Shown piece by piece: positions 26,001 to 35,069 of a stretch of DNA of 64,000 nt. The DNA comes from an uncultured Saprospiraceae bacterium (GTDB lineage Bacteria > Bacteroidota > Bacteroidia > Chitinophagales > Saprospiraceae): the NCBI GenBank assembly GCA_937928045.1, contig CALFWO010000033.1:22994-86993 (forward strand), given 5' to 3'. Below the pieces are notes generated by a model that worked only from the letters and a program-made list of their open reading frames with translations, was not told where the DNA came from and ran no database searches. The position numbers and the translations under genes are program-made. The first letter of the stretch is position 1. The number at the start of each line of letters is the position of its first letter.

Positions 26001-27412
26001 ACCTGATTTATAATTGGACAGTCATTTTAGGAACTGGAGTTTCTTCAACTAGTGCCTTAACTGGAACTGGTAACACTTTGACAACAATTGACTATACGGG
26101 TGCTGGAATTATTACAGTACAATTCGATGTAAGTGATGGTACTAATTCTGCGCAGTTGGTAAATCAAGATTTCAACGTATCCGCTCCGCAATCTGCTATC
26201 ATATCAGGGGCCATCTCAAATGAAGCCGGAATAATGGTAGAAGATGTGCAAGTTGATGCAGCTACTGACTTAATGGACATGACCGATGACAATGGTTTGT
26301 TCGAATTCGATGATGCTACAACTGGACAAAATTACTCAGTAGAACCTACTAAGAATACTGACCCTAGAAATGGTATCTCGACTTTAGATTTAATCTTGAT
26401 TTCTCGTCACATGATTGGACTTCAACCATTGAATAGTCCTTACAAAATGATTGCAGCAGATATAACGAATGATCAAAATATTGACGTATTTGATTTGATT
26501 GAACTTCAACAATTATTGATCTGGAATATCTCAACTTTCACAAATAACCAATCTTGGAGATTTGTTGATGCAGCTTATGACTTCCCAGATGCTTCTAATC
26601 CTTGGACCAATACAATTCCAGAATCTTACGAGATCAATGGATTGGCAACGGACATGATGGATGTTGACTTCACGGCAATAAAGATTGGAGATATTAATGG
26701 TGATGCTGTAGCAAATGCTGTTGCACCGGCTCAATCAAGATCTTATGTTGGAGATTACAAAATCGAAGTGAATAACAAGAATGTAGAAGCTAACGAAGCT
26801 ACTACAATTGATTTCGTTGCTTCAACAGAAGCTGCAGTAAACGGAATGCAATTAACTTTTGATCTTGGACAATTCGAGATGACTTCAGTAGAAGCAGGAA
26901 TGTTAAATGTAACGGATGCTCAAATTGCAAATGTTGACGGTCAATATGTGTTAAGTGTTGTAAGCACTCGTCCAGTTAATATTGAAGCAGGAGAAGTATT
27001 GTTTTCTATTAATGTAATTTCAAATGTTGCAACTTCAGTTGCCGCTGAACTACAAGTAAATGATGAATTGATCAATTCTGAAGTATATGCTGGAAAAGAT
27101 CAATTAGACATATTTAACGCAGATATTCAAATGGTATCTGACAACCCAATTACCGACATTCTTTACCAGAACCGTCCTAACCCATTCAAGGAGACTACAA
27201 CAGTAGGATTCTATTTGGCAAATGATGGTCAGGCTAATTTATCAATCTATGATGTTTCAGGAAAACTGATCCACATGGTAGAAGGAACTTATTCAGCTGG
27301 TTACAACCAGATCGAATTAAATGCCTCAGATATTGCAGCGCAAGGAGTTGTGTTCTATCAGTTAGACACAAAGAACTTCACTGCGAGCCAAAGAATGATT
27401 ATTGTAAAATAA
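23015..27412 (+). CDS. Large T9SS-secreted protein with HYR-like, dockerin-like and cohesin-like modules
   Basis: A signal peptide (about residues 1-31) leads into a long array of Cys-containing beta-sandwich domains of HYR/Ig-like type, with recurring APTISC, VVDNAPPSAVC and VEDKAPPTISC openings. At about 1060-1235 lie a carboxypeptidase-regulatory-like segment and a dockerin-like pair of Ca2+ loops (NGISTLDLILISRHMIG; DITNDQNIDVFDLIELQQLL). A cohesin-like beta domain follows (about 1240-1370), then a type A T9SS sorting domain (QNRPNPFKETTTVGF ... QRMIIVK). The C-terminal module set is shared with the protein at 36364-40725. Probably an adhesin or surface-layer protein; no enzyme domain is visible. 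It begins ATGATG, so the start could be three bases later. Confidence 0.85.
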   Translation: MMKNYYSFSRTFKLCALILLTFTGVQSLSALSCFGGKQVSISGSQYVVTGEEIIQSTDVTVVSFTVRLDGMNGQPVPSGILTCDMLLGEPRTIWMMVNVLEADGSSNSCMNTFTITDKLAPTISCETAVVECDEPFSNGYIDITDVSDACTGVASLTGNPSAVTMLSNFLGAFDPLSADVSLGGVVDYDQFNTELTINSGMATGGPADCSELDGECDVVSVCYTIPATGLLDFVWENSATDPAADPFGYSINGNNTVGTLAGGIESIALDAGDEFCFLLGSNADGDAFEAVVSNLVYAYDAPNDCENNYELILWTATDNFGNSSSCYQFITKEYVDEIAFPDAFVIQCADAYPTDAAGNPDPSLTGTPEGCNISYTYTDVVIPTLGCAGQPLSGCTKINRTWHAVNNCTNVKETELQQISIVDNEAPIFTNLPATITAGTRGTECTIELNYQLPIPTITDNCSSFSDYTVVTSVGTITNNVLSGVPPGPFTLTYRVEDCCGNSRNQTVEGTVVDNAPPSAVCEQFFTTSLTNDGTSLVFASTFDEGSNDNCNPVWFKAIRMEESACAAENGDDDLGKSGNQVYFDDGVYFCCNDLMAGTHQVIFRVFDVNPGAGPVTPNRMLVGGDLFGHYNDCMVTVTVEDKAPPTISCPTSVTVSCEYWFELDNLSAYFGTVRTASGDVQTTTTMDPGTGNNVVVTDGLAAGNCMLNPQERAVQDLRNDCGLGQIIRTFEVGNGSQQRTCTQIITVEDATPFNLSNISWPAAELNYSDCMQATDPSVTGTPTITGDGVCAQVSVTYDDEEFPVEPNSCFKVKRTWTVKDICQHDADDATAGVWTFIQIISVKNNIDPTFASCDPIEASCGGGEITFTQTVGDDCTPVADLRVDFKIFLDGAANATYIGGNNNPSAGSGMTLVNSTYTDAGLITLDPLTLPDGTHRILWTVEDLCSNLTTCSQTITSGSDNEAPQLDVNSITVSNLSNTVSGFITAFDNCQPNTDLIYNWTVILGTGVSSTSALTGTGNTLTTIDYTGAGIITVQFDVSDGTNSAQLVNQDFNVSAPQSAIISGAISNEAGIMVEDVQVDAATDLMDMTDDNGLFEFDDATTGQNYSVEPTKNTDPRNGISTLDLILISRHMIGLQPLNSPYKMIAADITNDQNIDVFDLIELQQLLIWNISTFTNNQSWRFVDAAYDFPDASNPWTNTIPESYEINGLATDMMDVDFTAIKIGDINGDAVANAVAPAQSRSYVGDYKIEVNNKNVEANEATTIDFVASTEAAVNGMQLTFDLGQFEMTSVEAGMLNVTDAQIANVDGQYVLSVVSTRPVNIEAGEVLFSINVISNVATSVAAELQVNDELINSEVYAGKDQLDIFNADIQMVSDNPITDILYQNRPNPFKETTTVGFYLANDGQANLSIYDVSGKLIHMVEGTYSAGYNQIELNASDIAAQGVVFYQLDTKNFTASQRMIIVK

Positions 27413-27488
27413 TATTGGGAAATAAGTTTTGTCCAAGCAAAACTAAACGATGCTGTTCTGGAACTATTTAGAAACAGTTCTTGGAATG

Positions 27489-27520
27489 CCCCTTCTCCTA
27501 ACCGGGAGAGGGGGTTTTTT
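27489..27520 (+). terminator. Intrinsic terminator
   Basis: CCCCTTCTCC / GGGAGAGGGG stem (one G-U pair) with a short loop, then six T, 75 nt after the stop of the large surface-protein gene. Confidence 0.8.
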
Positions 27521-27619
27521 ATTTGGGGAAAACATTGATTGTGATCAATGCCCTTGTTTGTTTCTTATTACAAAAGAGAGCGCAATGATCAAAGTTAATT
27601 CTAAGTTTTAAAAATAAAT

Positions 27620-29167
27620 TTAGGGATGTAATCTAAGTCCAATATTTATAGTACTTGCTTTGCGATCTCCGAAAAATCTTTCCACTGATAAATATTTGGT
27701 AGCCAACACTTCCAATTCCAATCTTCGGGTAAGATTAATTTTCATACCTGCGCCATACTCTCCAGGAAGAGAAAGCATTGCGTAAAGACTGACATGCCGA
27801 TTGGGGAAGTAACTCCAGAATGTTTTGGCAAAAGGAAAAACTTTGAAGCTAGGTCTAATGGGCATCCAAAAACTGAGTTCTGTGAAAAGGGAAGCTTTAG
27901 ATCCCAGTCTATGTTCGTAGAAAAACTGCGTGAAAGAAATTAACTGGCCATCGACACTTTTATCAATTGGAATATATAAAGTCTGCTGCGTAGTAAGCTC
28001 TGGGAATTTTTTAAAAAAATTAAACCTAACTTTTGGCCCTAAGTGGGCCAAGCCTTGATCGATTTGAAAAATCAAGGTGTCACCATCGGCATTTTGGAGG
28101 AGGTCAAAACTTTGTCCACTTCCATTTGTATTGCATGGAGATCCCTCTGGAAAATTTGCGTTGGGATCATCACAAGGAATTAATGAAAGCGAAGATCTTC
28201 CCGTTGGGGTACTGAATACCGCTGCCCAATGATTATCAGATCGATCATTCAAGTAGTTTTTTTTCCAAACAATATCCAACCCAACGTTCAGCCCTGGTTT
28301 AAGGCCAAGGATAAATTGATTGAAGCTAGAGTAATAGGTAGATCTGGAATTGTCTCTATCAAACCCATTGCGATCGACTTGTGTATAGACTGATTGAAAG
28401 GCCTTAAGTTCCCATGTTCCAACGGACATTAACTGTGAAGCTGTTAGAAATGGTTGTTGAATACTTCCTAGTTTTACCAATTCATTTAATCCCCAATCAT
28501 ATTCATAAAACGACATTGGTAAGTCGCTGGGAATATTTTCGTTTCGATATTTATTGACGTACGCTTGAACATTTCCGAAATCAAAACCGTACCATCCAAA
28601 AATTTCGGAAAGCATCAATTTTTCATTTTCAACTTGTACCCAGTTACTATTAATACAAGCTTTGGATGCTTCTTCTAATTGCGATTCGAGAGGTGCTGAC
28701 CGAAAAGCCTTTGGCCAGAATGGTGGACAACCATTAGCTCCACAAATTAAAACAAAGTGAAATCGGGGATCTCTTTTTATACCAAATAGTAAATCTTTTT
28801 CAATTTGATCTAGGCTATAAACTTTGTCAGCCAATCGGTATTTTTTTTGTGTAAAAAACCCGTTTACCGCTTTGGTACTTTTGATAGGGTAGCGATCAAT
28901 TACAGCTTTGATGACATAAAGATTATAAGCATTTATTAAAAAGGCTTGTTGACCATTTTTATCGAAGGATTCCCAATTGGTTTTTTTTACTGCACTGATC
29001 AGCCTTTCAAATTCGGTGGTGTGCTGCTTAATCTCGTCGTAATCGACTTTGCCATTAACAATGTACTGTAAATAGAATTGATCAATATCATCAGCAAGAT
29101 TTTGTGCAATCAAAGAAAGATTGAACAGGAATAAAACGATAAGCAGACTTGTTGATCTTGCAAACAT
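27620..29167 (-). CDS. DUF547 domain fused to a probable outer-membrane beta-barrel
   Basis: A signal peptide (ending SLIAQ) is followed by a DUF547 domain (about residues 25-235), recognised by the block FLINAYNLYVIKAVIDRYP, the core RFHFVLICGANGCPPF and LSEIFGWYGFDFG. The Cys in GANGCPP suggests a thiol-dependent or transglutaminase-like fold, but DUF547 has no established reaction. The second half (about 240-515) is a run of alternating hydrophobic/polar strands with many aromatics, ending INIGLRLHP, which reads as an outer-membrane beta-barrel. DUF547 proteins I know usually lack this tail. The start is the ATG at 29167; a GTG two codons upstream is in frame. Confidence 0.72.
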   Translation of the reverse strand: MFARSTSLLIVLFLFNLSLIAQNLADDIDQFYLQYIVNGKVDYDEIKQHTTEFERLISAVKKTNWESFDKNGQQAFLINAYNLYVIKAVIDRYPIKSTKAVNGFFTQKKYRLADKVYSLDQIEKDLLFGIKRDPRFHFVLICGANGCPPFWPKAFRSAPLESQLEEASKACINSNWVQVENEKLMLSEIFGWYGFDFGNVQAYVNKYRNENIPSDLPMSFYEYDWGLNELVKLGSIQQPFLTASQLMSVGTWELKAFQSVYTQVDRNGFDRDNSRSTYYSSFNQFILGLKPGLNVGLDIVWKKNYLNDRSDNHWAAVFSTPTGRSSLSLIPCDDPNANFPEGSPCNTNGSGQSFDLLQNADGDTLIFQIDQGLAHLGPKVRFNFFKKFPELTTQQTLYIPIDKSVDGQLISFTQFFYEHRLGSKASLFTELSFWMPIRPSFKVFPFAKTFWSYFPNRHVSLYAMLSLPGEYGAGMKINLTRRLELEVLATKYLSVERFFGDRKASTINIGLRLHP

Positions 29168-29260
29168 AAGCACAAGCTACAAATCAATTGACTTATTACG
29201 AACTAAAGCGTAAATATTGAAGTTTAACGGACGATTTTAAGGTGAACTTTAGATTGAATT

Positions 29261-32200
29261 TTATCTAAGAATTGTAATATCTCCCTTTTGGATATTTCCT
29301 GCACCAATGTTCAATCTTAGCACATAGTAGTAAGTGCCTTCTGGGAGATCTTGGCCATTAAAGTTTTTACCATTCCAATCGTTGTTGTATGGTTTTGCTT
29401 GATAGAGTACATCGCCCCAACGATTAAATATCATCAATTCGTTGTCTGGGAATTCATCTGGATTTTCTAACAATTCATCGATAATTAGTATATCATTTGC
29501 TCCATCATTATTTGGTGTAATTCCATTAGGCACCTCCAAAATATCATCATCTCCAATTCTTCCTTGAATCTCAATTTCAAATGGAACTTCTAAGCAAAAG
29601 TCTGGACAGTATACTCCACAAATCTCGTAGCTTCCTGTTGCTAGACCATCAAACCCTAGCTGAGGAATGAATTGAACCAATGTATCCTCCTGCATGACAA
29701 GACCACCTTCTGACATGTTTATATTAACAGTAAACGGAGATTCAACACCTTCAGGGAAGGTGTCGTTAGTTAATAGATCTAAGTCAAATAGATTTATTCC
29801 GAATGGAATGTAAAAGCTGTCTTCCGCAGGAATTGGCAATGGGTAATAAGTAATTATCGCGGTGTCGGTAGCATAGTCTTGGCAGACATCTGAAGACACC
29901 GACCAAACAAATACATTTTCACCTGGCTGTAAATTACTAGTTCCGGAATCAAACTGATTAATGTGATCAACTATTGCCGTTCCATTACTTGTCCAAAATC
30001 CAATTTGCTCTGTATTTAGCGAAGCATTAAGCATACCGAATTCTTCGCAAATGATATCATCAGGTCCCGCATCTGCAATTCCAAATACAAATGGATCTTC
30101 GAGCTCCAAAGTGATCATTAAGATCGAATCACATCCAGTTGAACTCAAAATGTTTACCTCATGTAAACCAGCTTGATTCAATGAGGTGTCTCCAATCATC
30201 AGTTCTGCTCCTTCGCAAATCATAGTATCCATTTCAACGGTAACTACCTGCGTAAATGATAGATCAATCGTCAGTGTAGAATCACAACCTTGAGCAGAAG
30301 CATTTATGAAAACTTCTGTTCCTGTTGGATTATTGATATCGTAAGTTTCACCATTGATTTCAAACGAAGCACCATCGCAAAAATCTCCTTCAAAAAGTCC
30401 GGTAATTGGAGCAAGAAAAGACAACCTCATGTCGACAATAGAGTCGCATCCTTCGGAAGAACCACCAATTATGGTTTCGATGCCAGTTGGATTATCTTTA
30501 TGATACCAAACATTATTGACTTGAATAGAGTCTCCATTGCAAAGTGTTTCTTGAAAGATTTCAAATGCCTCTCCAGTAAACGTCAAGTTCACAGTTAAAG
30601 AAGAATCACATCCACCTCCGCCCATTCCTGGAAAATTAAATATTTCCGAAGGATTGTCTCTGTCTATTCTCACACCATTTACAATTATGAAATCTTCATA
30701 ACAAAGATGGTCGATGTAGAGCGAATCAGTATTGAGATAATAGTTAAGATTTACGAATACGGTAGAATCACATCCATTGATGCTTCCATTTTCAATGACA
30801 ATAGTGTCGATAGGATTGATTGGACCAACCGTGATTCCTCCAACATCAAATGTAGTTGGTTCGCAAAAGTCTCCTGTAAGTACACCAATTGCTTCATTGT
30901 AAAAAGTATAAGAAATATCTAAAATCGAATCACAACTGCCACCTAAGTCAATAGTGTCTAAAGCGGAAGGATTCATAGCATTGTATACAGTTCCATTTAC
31001 AATAGCCGAATCTCCAAAGCAAAGTATACCGCCAATTGGAGTAATGACACTATTGTTAAATGTTAGGTCAATAGCCAAGGTGGAGTCACAGCCAAATTGA
31101 GAGCCTTCCGGATAAAATTCTATTCCATTTGGATTCCCCTGATGATAAGGAGTTCCATTAATGACAATGGTATCTCCTTCGCATAAGGTAGCTATATATT
31201 CCCCGAGTGCTGCTGGATGAAATGATATAGAAACATTGACCAGAGAGTCACAACCATTTGACGAAAGCTCAGGTACAGTGACTTGTTGACTTAAATTTGT
31301 AGCATCAAATACCACACCTCCTACTTCAATATTATCACCAATACAAAGAACTGGATTATAGTCCCCGATTGCTGGTTGGTAAAAGTCTAATGTAACATTT
31401 ACAGTTGAGTCACAATCACCCGGATTGAGTGCAGGAAATAAAACACTTCCTGTTGGTCTTCCAAAATTGAACACTTCGTTGTCTACAACTAATGAATCAC
31501 CGGGACATAAAGTAAGATCAATCTCAGTGATAATTTCTGATCCAAATGATAAATCAATGTTGACAACAGAGTCACATCCCGTTACAGTTGAAGTTAAGAT
31601 TTCTTGGCCTGAAGGAATAACTATATCGTATCGGTTATTGTTAATAATGACAAATCCATCAGCGCAAAATTGAGGATTGAATAACGTAGTATCTACGTTG
31701 TGAAAGTTTAAATCAATATTCACAATAGAATCGCAACCTGGACTTTGAATCGAAGGTAGTGTTGCCATTCCAGTTCTGTTGTTAAAGTTGTATTCAACAT
31801 TGTCCACTATTATGGACTGGTCCGGACACCAAGTTGGATTAATTAACGTGTCAATTAAATCAATAAACTGGAGATCAATATTAACGATTGAATCACAACC
31901 CATGGCCGCTATTCCTTCTATCGTTTCTTGGCCAGATTGTCTACTTATATCGTAGGTGGTTCCGTTAATTACTGTGGAGTAATTTGCGCAAACCACAGGA
32001 TCGAAAGTTCCGATTGCTGCAGAATAAAAATCTAAAAATACCTCTACTAAAGAGTCGCATCCATTTTGAGATGGAGTAGGCGAAGTTGTAATTTGAGTTA
32101 AGTTATTATTGTGAAAAAGTACTCCGTTGATTTCAATAGTATCCCCTTGACAAATGGTTTCAAAATGACTCCCCATAGCTGGCGGATAAAAATCGATAGT

Positions 32201-34864
32201 AACCACAGTTGTAGAATCACAACCATTTTGAGACGGAGCAGGTGCATCAGTTGTTGCAGTTAAATTGGAGGCGTTAAAAATTACACCATTAATTTCAATC
32301 GAGTCTCCAGAGCAAATTGTTGTGCTGAATGTTCCTTCAGCTTCCGGATAAAATTCAATGATTACATTTACCAATGAGTCTGCACCAGATTGTGCACCAT
32401 TTAATAGGGTATCTGTTCCTGTAGGATTAGAAAATGAATATTCAGTAGTGTTCAGAGTAATGGTCTCGGTCAGACAAATAGTATCTGTATAATTTCCAAC
32501 TGCAAATGGTAAGAAATTTACAACAATGTTAACTGTGGAGTCGCATCCAAATTGCGAAGCATCTTCAATAAAGGCAGTCCCAGTTGGATTGTTTTGGTGG
32601 TATTCCGTGCCTAAGATTGTAATGGTGTCATTCTGCCCGATGCTCACAGAATAATTGCCTATGGCATCAGGATGGAAGCTAATGTTAACATTGAGTATTG
32701 AATCGCAGCCATATTGATCTTGATCTGTTAGTATTTCAACGCCATTGTTACTTCCAAAGAAATAATCCGTGCCATTAATATTAATGGTGTCTTCAGGACA
32801 AATGGTGGTGTTGAAGTTTCCTGTTGATGCTGGATAAAAGTCAACAGTAACATTTACAAATGAATCACAAAGGTGCTGTGAGGCATCTTCTAGTGTTTGT
32901 AAGCTTGATAAATTTCCTTGGAAAAAATCTTCACCATTAATGGTAACAGTATCTCCAATACAAATGGTCTCAGAATAATTTCCTTCAGCTATTGGATAAA
33001 AACTTAGATCAACATTAACAACTGAATCACAAGCGCCAACGGTAAATGTCTCGGTTCCAGATTGATTGGAAAAATTATAGGGAGTTCCATTCACCATTAT
33101 TTCATCTTCTTGACAAATGGTATCCTTGTATTCTATTACCACACCTGGAGCGAATTGAAGAGCAATGTTCATTGTAGAATCACATCCATTGATATCTGCA
33201 TTCTCCAATACTTCTGTTCCTGTCGGATTGCCGAAATTGTAAACATTACCTTGAATGACAACAGAATCTCCATTACAAATTGTAGGAGCGTAGTTGACAA
33301 TATTTTCAGGATAAAAAGAAAGGCTGATGACTAGAAAAGAATCACAGCCAATCGCGCTTCCACCTGGGAGTACTTCAAATCCAGTTCGGTTATTTCTATC
33401 ATAGGTCAAACCATTAAAAGTAAAACTGGTGTCGATACAAAACGGTCCATTGAGATTTCCGGTAAGATCATTTACATCTAGAAAATCGACCTCAACAAAA
33501 ATCGTTGAATCGCAACCAGGCCCGATTCCATCTTCAATTACAACAGTACCAGTAGGTCTTCCTAAATTGAATAGTTCTCCGCCTACTTCAACTTGGCCCA
33601 AAGGACAAAGGGTATAATATTGACTATCGATTGGCGGATCTTGAAAAGTCAGGTCAATTTGAATAATTGAATCGCAGCCATACTGATCAGGATCAGTTAC
33701 ATCCTCCGTCCCCATTGGCCGCGAAGCATTATAAGTGGTTCCATTAATAATCGTATCGGTTCCTGTACAAAGAGTAAGCTCTATTCGATTGACACTAATT
33801 CCACATTCTATAACCAATGTTACCGGTCTGCTATACAAGGTAAGTAGTGGAGCACCTGGATTGGTTACTTCGCACGTATAAACTCCAGCATCGGTAAAAT
33901 CGATTGGACCTATCGCCAGTTGATTTGAATTTGTTGGTCCAGTGAAGTATGAACCATTTTTATACCAAACGTATTCATTATCTGTAATTCCGTCATCAAT
34001 ATCTAAATCAATAATATGCGTTGTTCCGGTAAAAGCAGTTTGAGTTTCTTCAATGCCAATTGAATCTTGAGGGTGATAAAAATTTCCAAGTGGCGTTCCA
34101 TAATTTGGAAGAATGTCGTCGAAGGTCAATCGGTTATTTTGTGTTTTTAACCAATTTGCATTCATGATCACTCCAGTGAAATCTGGTAGACTGTCGATTT
34201 TATTATTGAAGAATTCAAACCTTCTGAAAACTGGAAGTAAGGTCATTCCAAAAGGGACTTCACCTTCAATTTCATTGTTGTCCATAAAAAAGGTCATCAA
34301 GGAAACGAGGTTTTCCATTTCAGTGGGAAGTGATCCTGTAAATCCATTGTCGTCGATGAAAAAACTTTGTAGGTTGACGAGGTTCCCAATAGAGGTCGGA
34401 ATTGAACCTATCATTTCATTGTTTGCGACCCAAAAAATTTCAAGCTTTGTCAAGTTTCCAATAGTGGTAGGCAAAGTTCCAGTTATTCTATTAGCGTTCA
34501 GTTTTAAATCAATGATCTCCGTGAGATTTCCAATAGAGGATGGAATGGGGCCAAATAAGGAATTGCCGCTGAGTTCAACTCTCGTAACACGACCATCTGC
34601 TCTTACCGTAACACCATACCAGTCGCAAACAGGAATAGTATTGCCGAATAATACCGGCCATTGGTTCATCCAAGCAAATCCAAAAGTGCTATTGTAGAGG
34701 TCTACAAGGGCAAGAGAATCTGTGGGATTACAAGTAATTCCTGAACTGGGTAACTCACTATTATTTTTGGCTGGAAAATCGTTCGAGCTTATTTTCTCAT
34801 TGTCATTTGCAAATGACAAATAAGCTCCGAATAATACAATCAGTACGGTGATGATATGCTTCAT
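29261..34864 (-). CDS. Giant T9SS type B surface protein: LRR plus 23 tandem GCDS repeats
   Basis: 1,867 residues. A signal peptide (1-19, ending LSFA) precedes plant-type leucine-rich repeats (about 85-240, LTEIIDLKLNANRITGTLP type) and an Ig-like segment (about 265-350). A tandem array of 23 units of about 54 residues follows (about 350-1590), each with L-C-x-G-D-T-I-x-I-N-G-x-x-Y, then P-T-G-T-E, then G-C-D-S-x-V-N-I-x-L-x-F. Two Cys per repeat suggest one disulphide each. A Cys-containing beta region and a type B (gliding-motility-type) T9SS sorting domain (TPNNDGANDILIIDE ... NRWGDVLYQ ... GDITILR) end the protein. Type B cargo often stays on the surface. Probably a very long adhesin stalk. 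Unit 9 has ADS in place of CDS. Confidence 0.85.
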   Translation of the reverse strand: MKHIITVLIVLFGAYLSFANDNEKISSNDFPAKNNSELPSSGITCNPTDSLALVDLYNSTFGFAWMNQWPVLFGNTIPVCDWYGVTVRADGRVTRVELSGNSLFGPIPSSIGNLTEIIDLKLNANRITGTLPTTIGNLTKLEIFWVANNEMIGSIPTSIGNLVNLQSFFIDDNGFTGSLPTEMENLVSLMTFFMDNNEIEGEVPFGMTLLPVFRRFEFFNNKIDSLPDFTGVIMNANWLKTQNNRLTFDDILPNYGTPLGNFYHPQDSIGIEETQTAFTGTTHIIDLDIDDGITDNEYVWYKNGSYFTGPTNSNQLAIGPIDFTDAGVYTCEVTNPGAPLLTLYSRPVTLVIECGISVNRIELTLCTGTDTIINGTTYNASRPMGTEDVTDPDQYGCDSIIQIDLTFQDPPIDSQYYTLCPLGQVEVGGELFNLGRPTGTVVIEDGIGPGCDSTIFVEVDFLDVNDLTGNLNGPFCIDTSFTFNGLTYDRNNRTGFEVLPGGSAIGCDSFLVISLSFYPENIVNYAPTICNGDSVVIQGNVYNFGNPTGTEVLENADINGCDSTMNIALQFAPGVVIEYKDTICQEDEIMVNGTPYNFSNQSGTETFTVGACDSVVNVDLSFYPIAEGNYSETICIGDTVTINGEDFFQGNLSSLQTLEDASQHLCDSFVNVTVDFYPASTGNFNTTICPEDTININGTDYFFGSNNGVEILTDQDQYGCDSILNVNISFHPDAIGNYSVSIGQNDTITILGTEYHQNNPTGTAFIEDASQFGCDSTVNIVVNFLPFAVGNYTDTICLTETITLNTTEYSFSNPTGTDTLLNGAQSGADSLVNVIIEFYPEAEGTFSTTICSGDSIEINGVIFNASNLTATTDAPAPSQNGCDSTTVVTIDFYPPAMGSHFETICQGDTIEINGVLFHNNNLTQITTSPTPSQNGCDSLVEVFLDFYSAAIGTFDPVVCANYSTVINGTTYDISRQSGQETIEGIAAMGCDSIVNIDLQFIDLIDTLINPTWCPDQSIIVDNVEYNFNNRTGMATLPSIQSPGCDSIVNIDLNFHNVDTTLFNPQFCADGFVIINNNRYDIVIPSGQEILTSTVTGCDSVVNIDLSFGSEIITEIDLTLCPGDSLVVDNEVFNFGRPTGSVLFPALNPGDCDSTVNVTLDFYQPAIGDYNPVLCIGDNIEVGGVVFDATNLSQQVTVPELSSNGCDSLVNVSISFHPAALGEYIATLCEGDTIVINGTPYHQGNPNGIEFYPEGSQFGCDSTLAIDLTFNNSVITPIGGILCFGDSAIVNGTVYNAMNPSALDTIDLGGSCDSILDISYTFYNEAIGVLTGDFCEPTTFDVGGITVGPINPIDTIVIENGSINGCDSTVFVNLNYYLNTDSLYIDHLCYEDFIIVNGVRIDRDNPSEIFNFPGMGGGGCDSSLTVNLTFTGEAFEIFQETLCNGDSIQVNNVWYHKDNPTGIETIIGGSSEGCDSIVDMRLSFLAPITGLFEGDFCDGASFEINGETYDINNPTGTEVFINASAQGCDSTLTIDLSFTQVVTVEMDTMICEGAELMIGDTSLNQAGLHEVNILSSTGCDSILMITLELEDPFVFGIADAGPDDIICEEFGMLNASLNTEQIGFWTSNGTAIVDHINQFDSGTSNLQPGENVFVWSVSSDVCQDYATDTAIITYYPLPIPAEDSFYIPFGINLFDLDLLTNDTFPEGVESPFTVNINMSEGGLVMQEDTLVQFIPQLGFDGLATGSYEICGVYCPDFCLEVPFEIEIQGRIGDDDILEVPNGITPNNDGANDILIIDELLENPDEFPDNELMIFNRWGDVLYQAKPYNNDWNGKNFNGQDLPEGTYYYVLRLNIGAGNIQKGDITILR

Positions 34865-35069
34865 GGGATCAACGAATCGAGTTTTAGACGATTCAAAATT
34901 CTAAAGGGCTGCATGTATGTAAATTATATCTATTATAATTTACTTTATATGTTCAAATTCGTTGCAATCAGAGCCTCAAAGATAACCCCTTTTATACTAA
35001 GTCACCACCCTAAAAATGATCTAATTTGGACAAATTTATACCTTATTGAGGGTATTAAATACCCAAAAA

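Noticed and set aside
17572..27544. The 16-mer AAAACATTGATTGTGA occurs at 17572-17587 and 27529-27544
   Set aside because: One site is upstream and the other downstream of a gene, the flanks differ, and AT-rich intergenic DNA of this length can match by chance. Not treated as an operator or repeat family.
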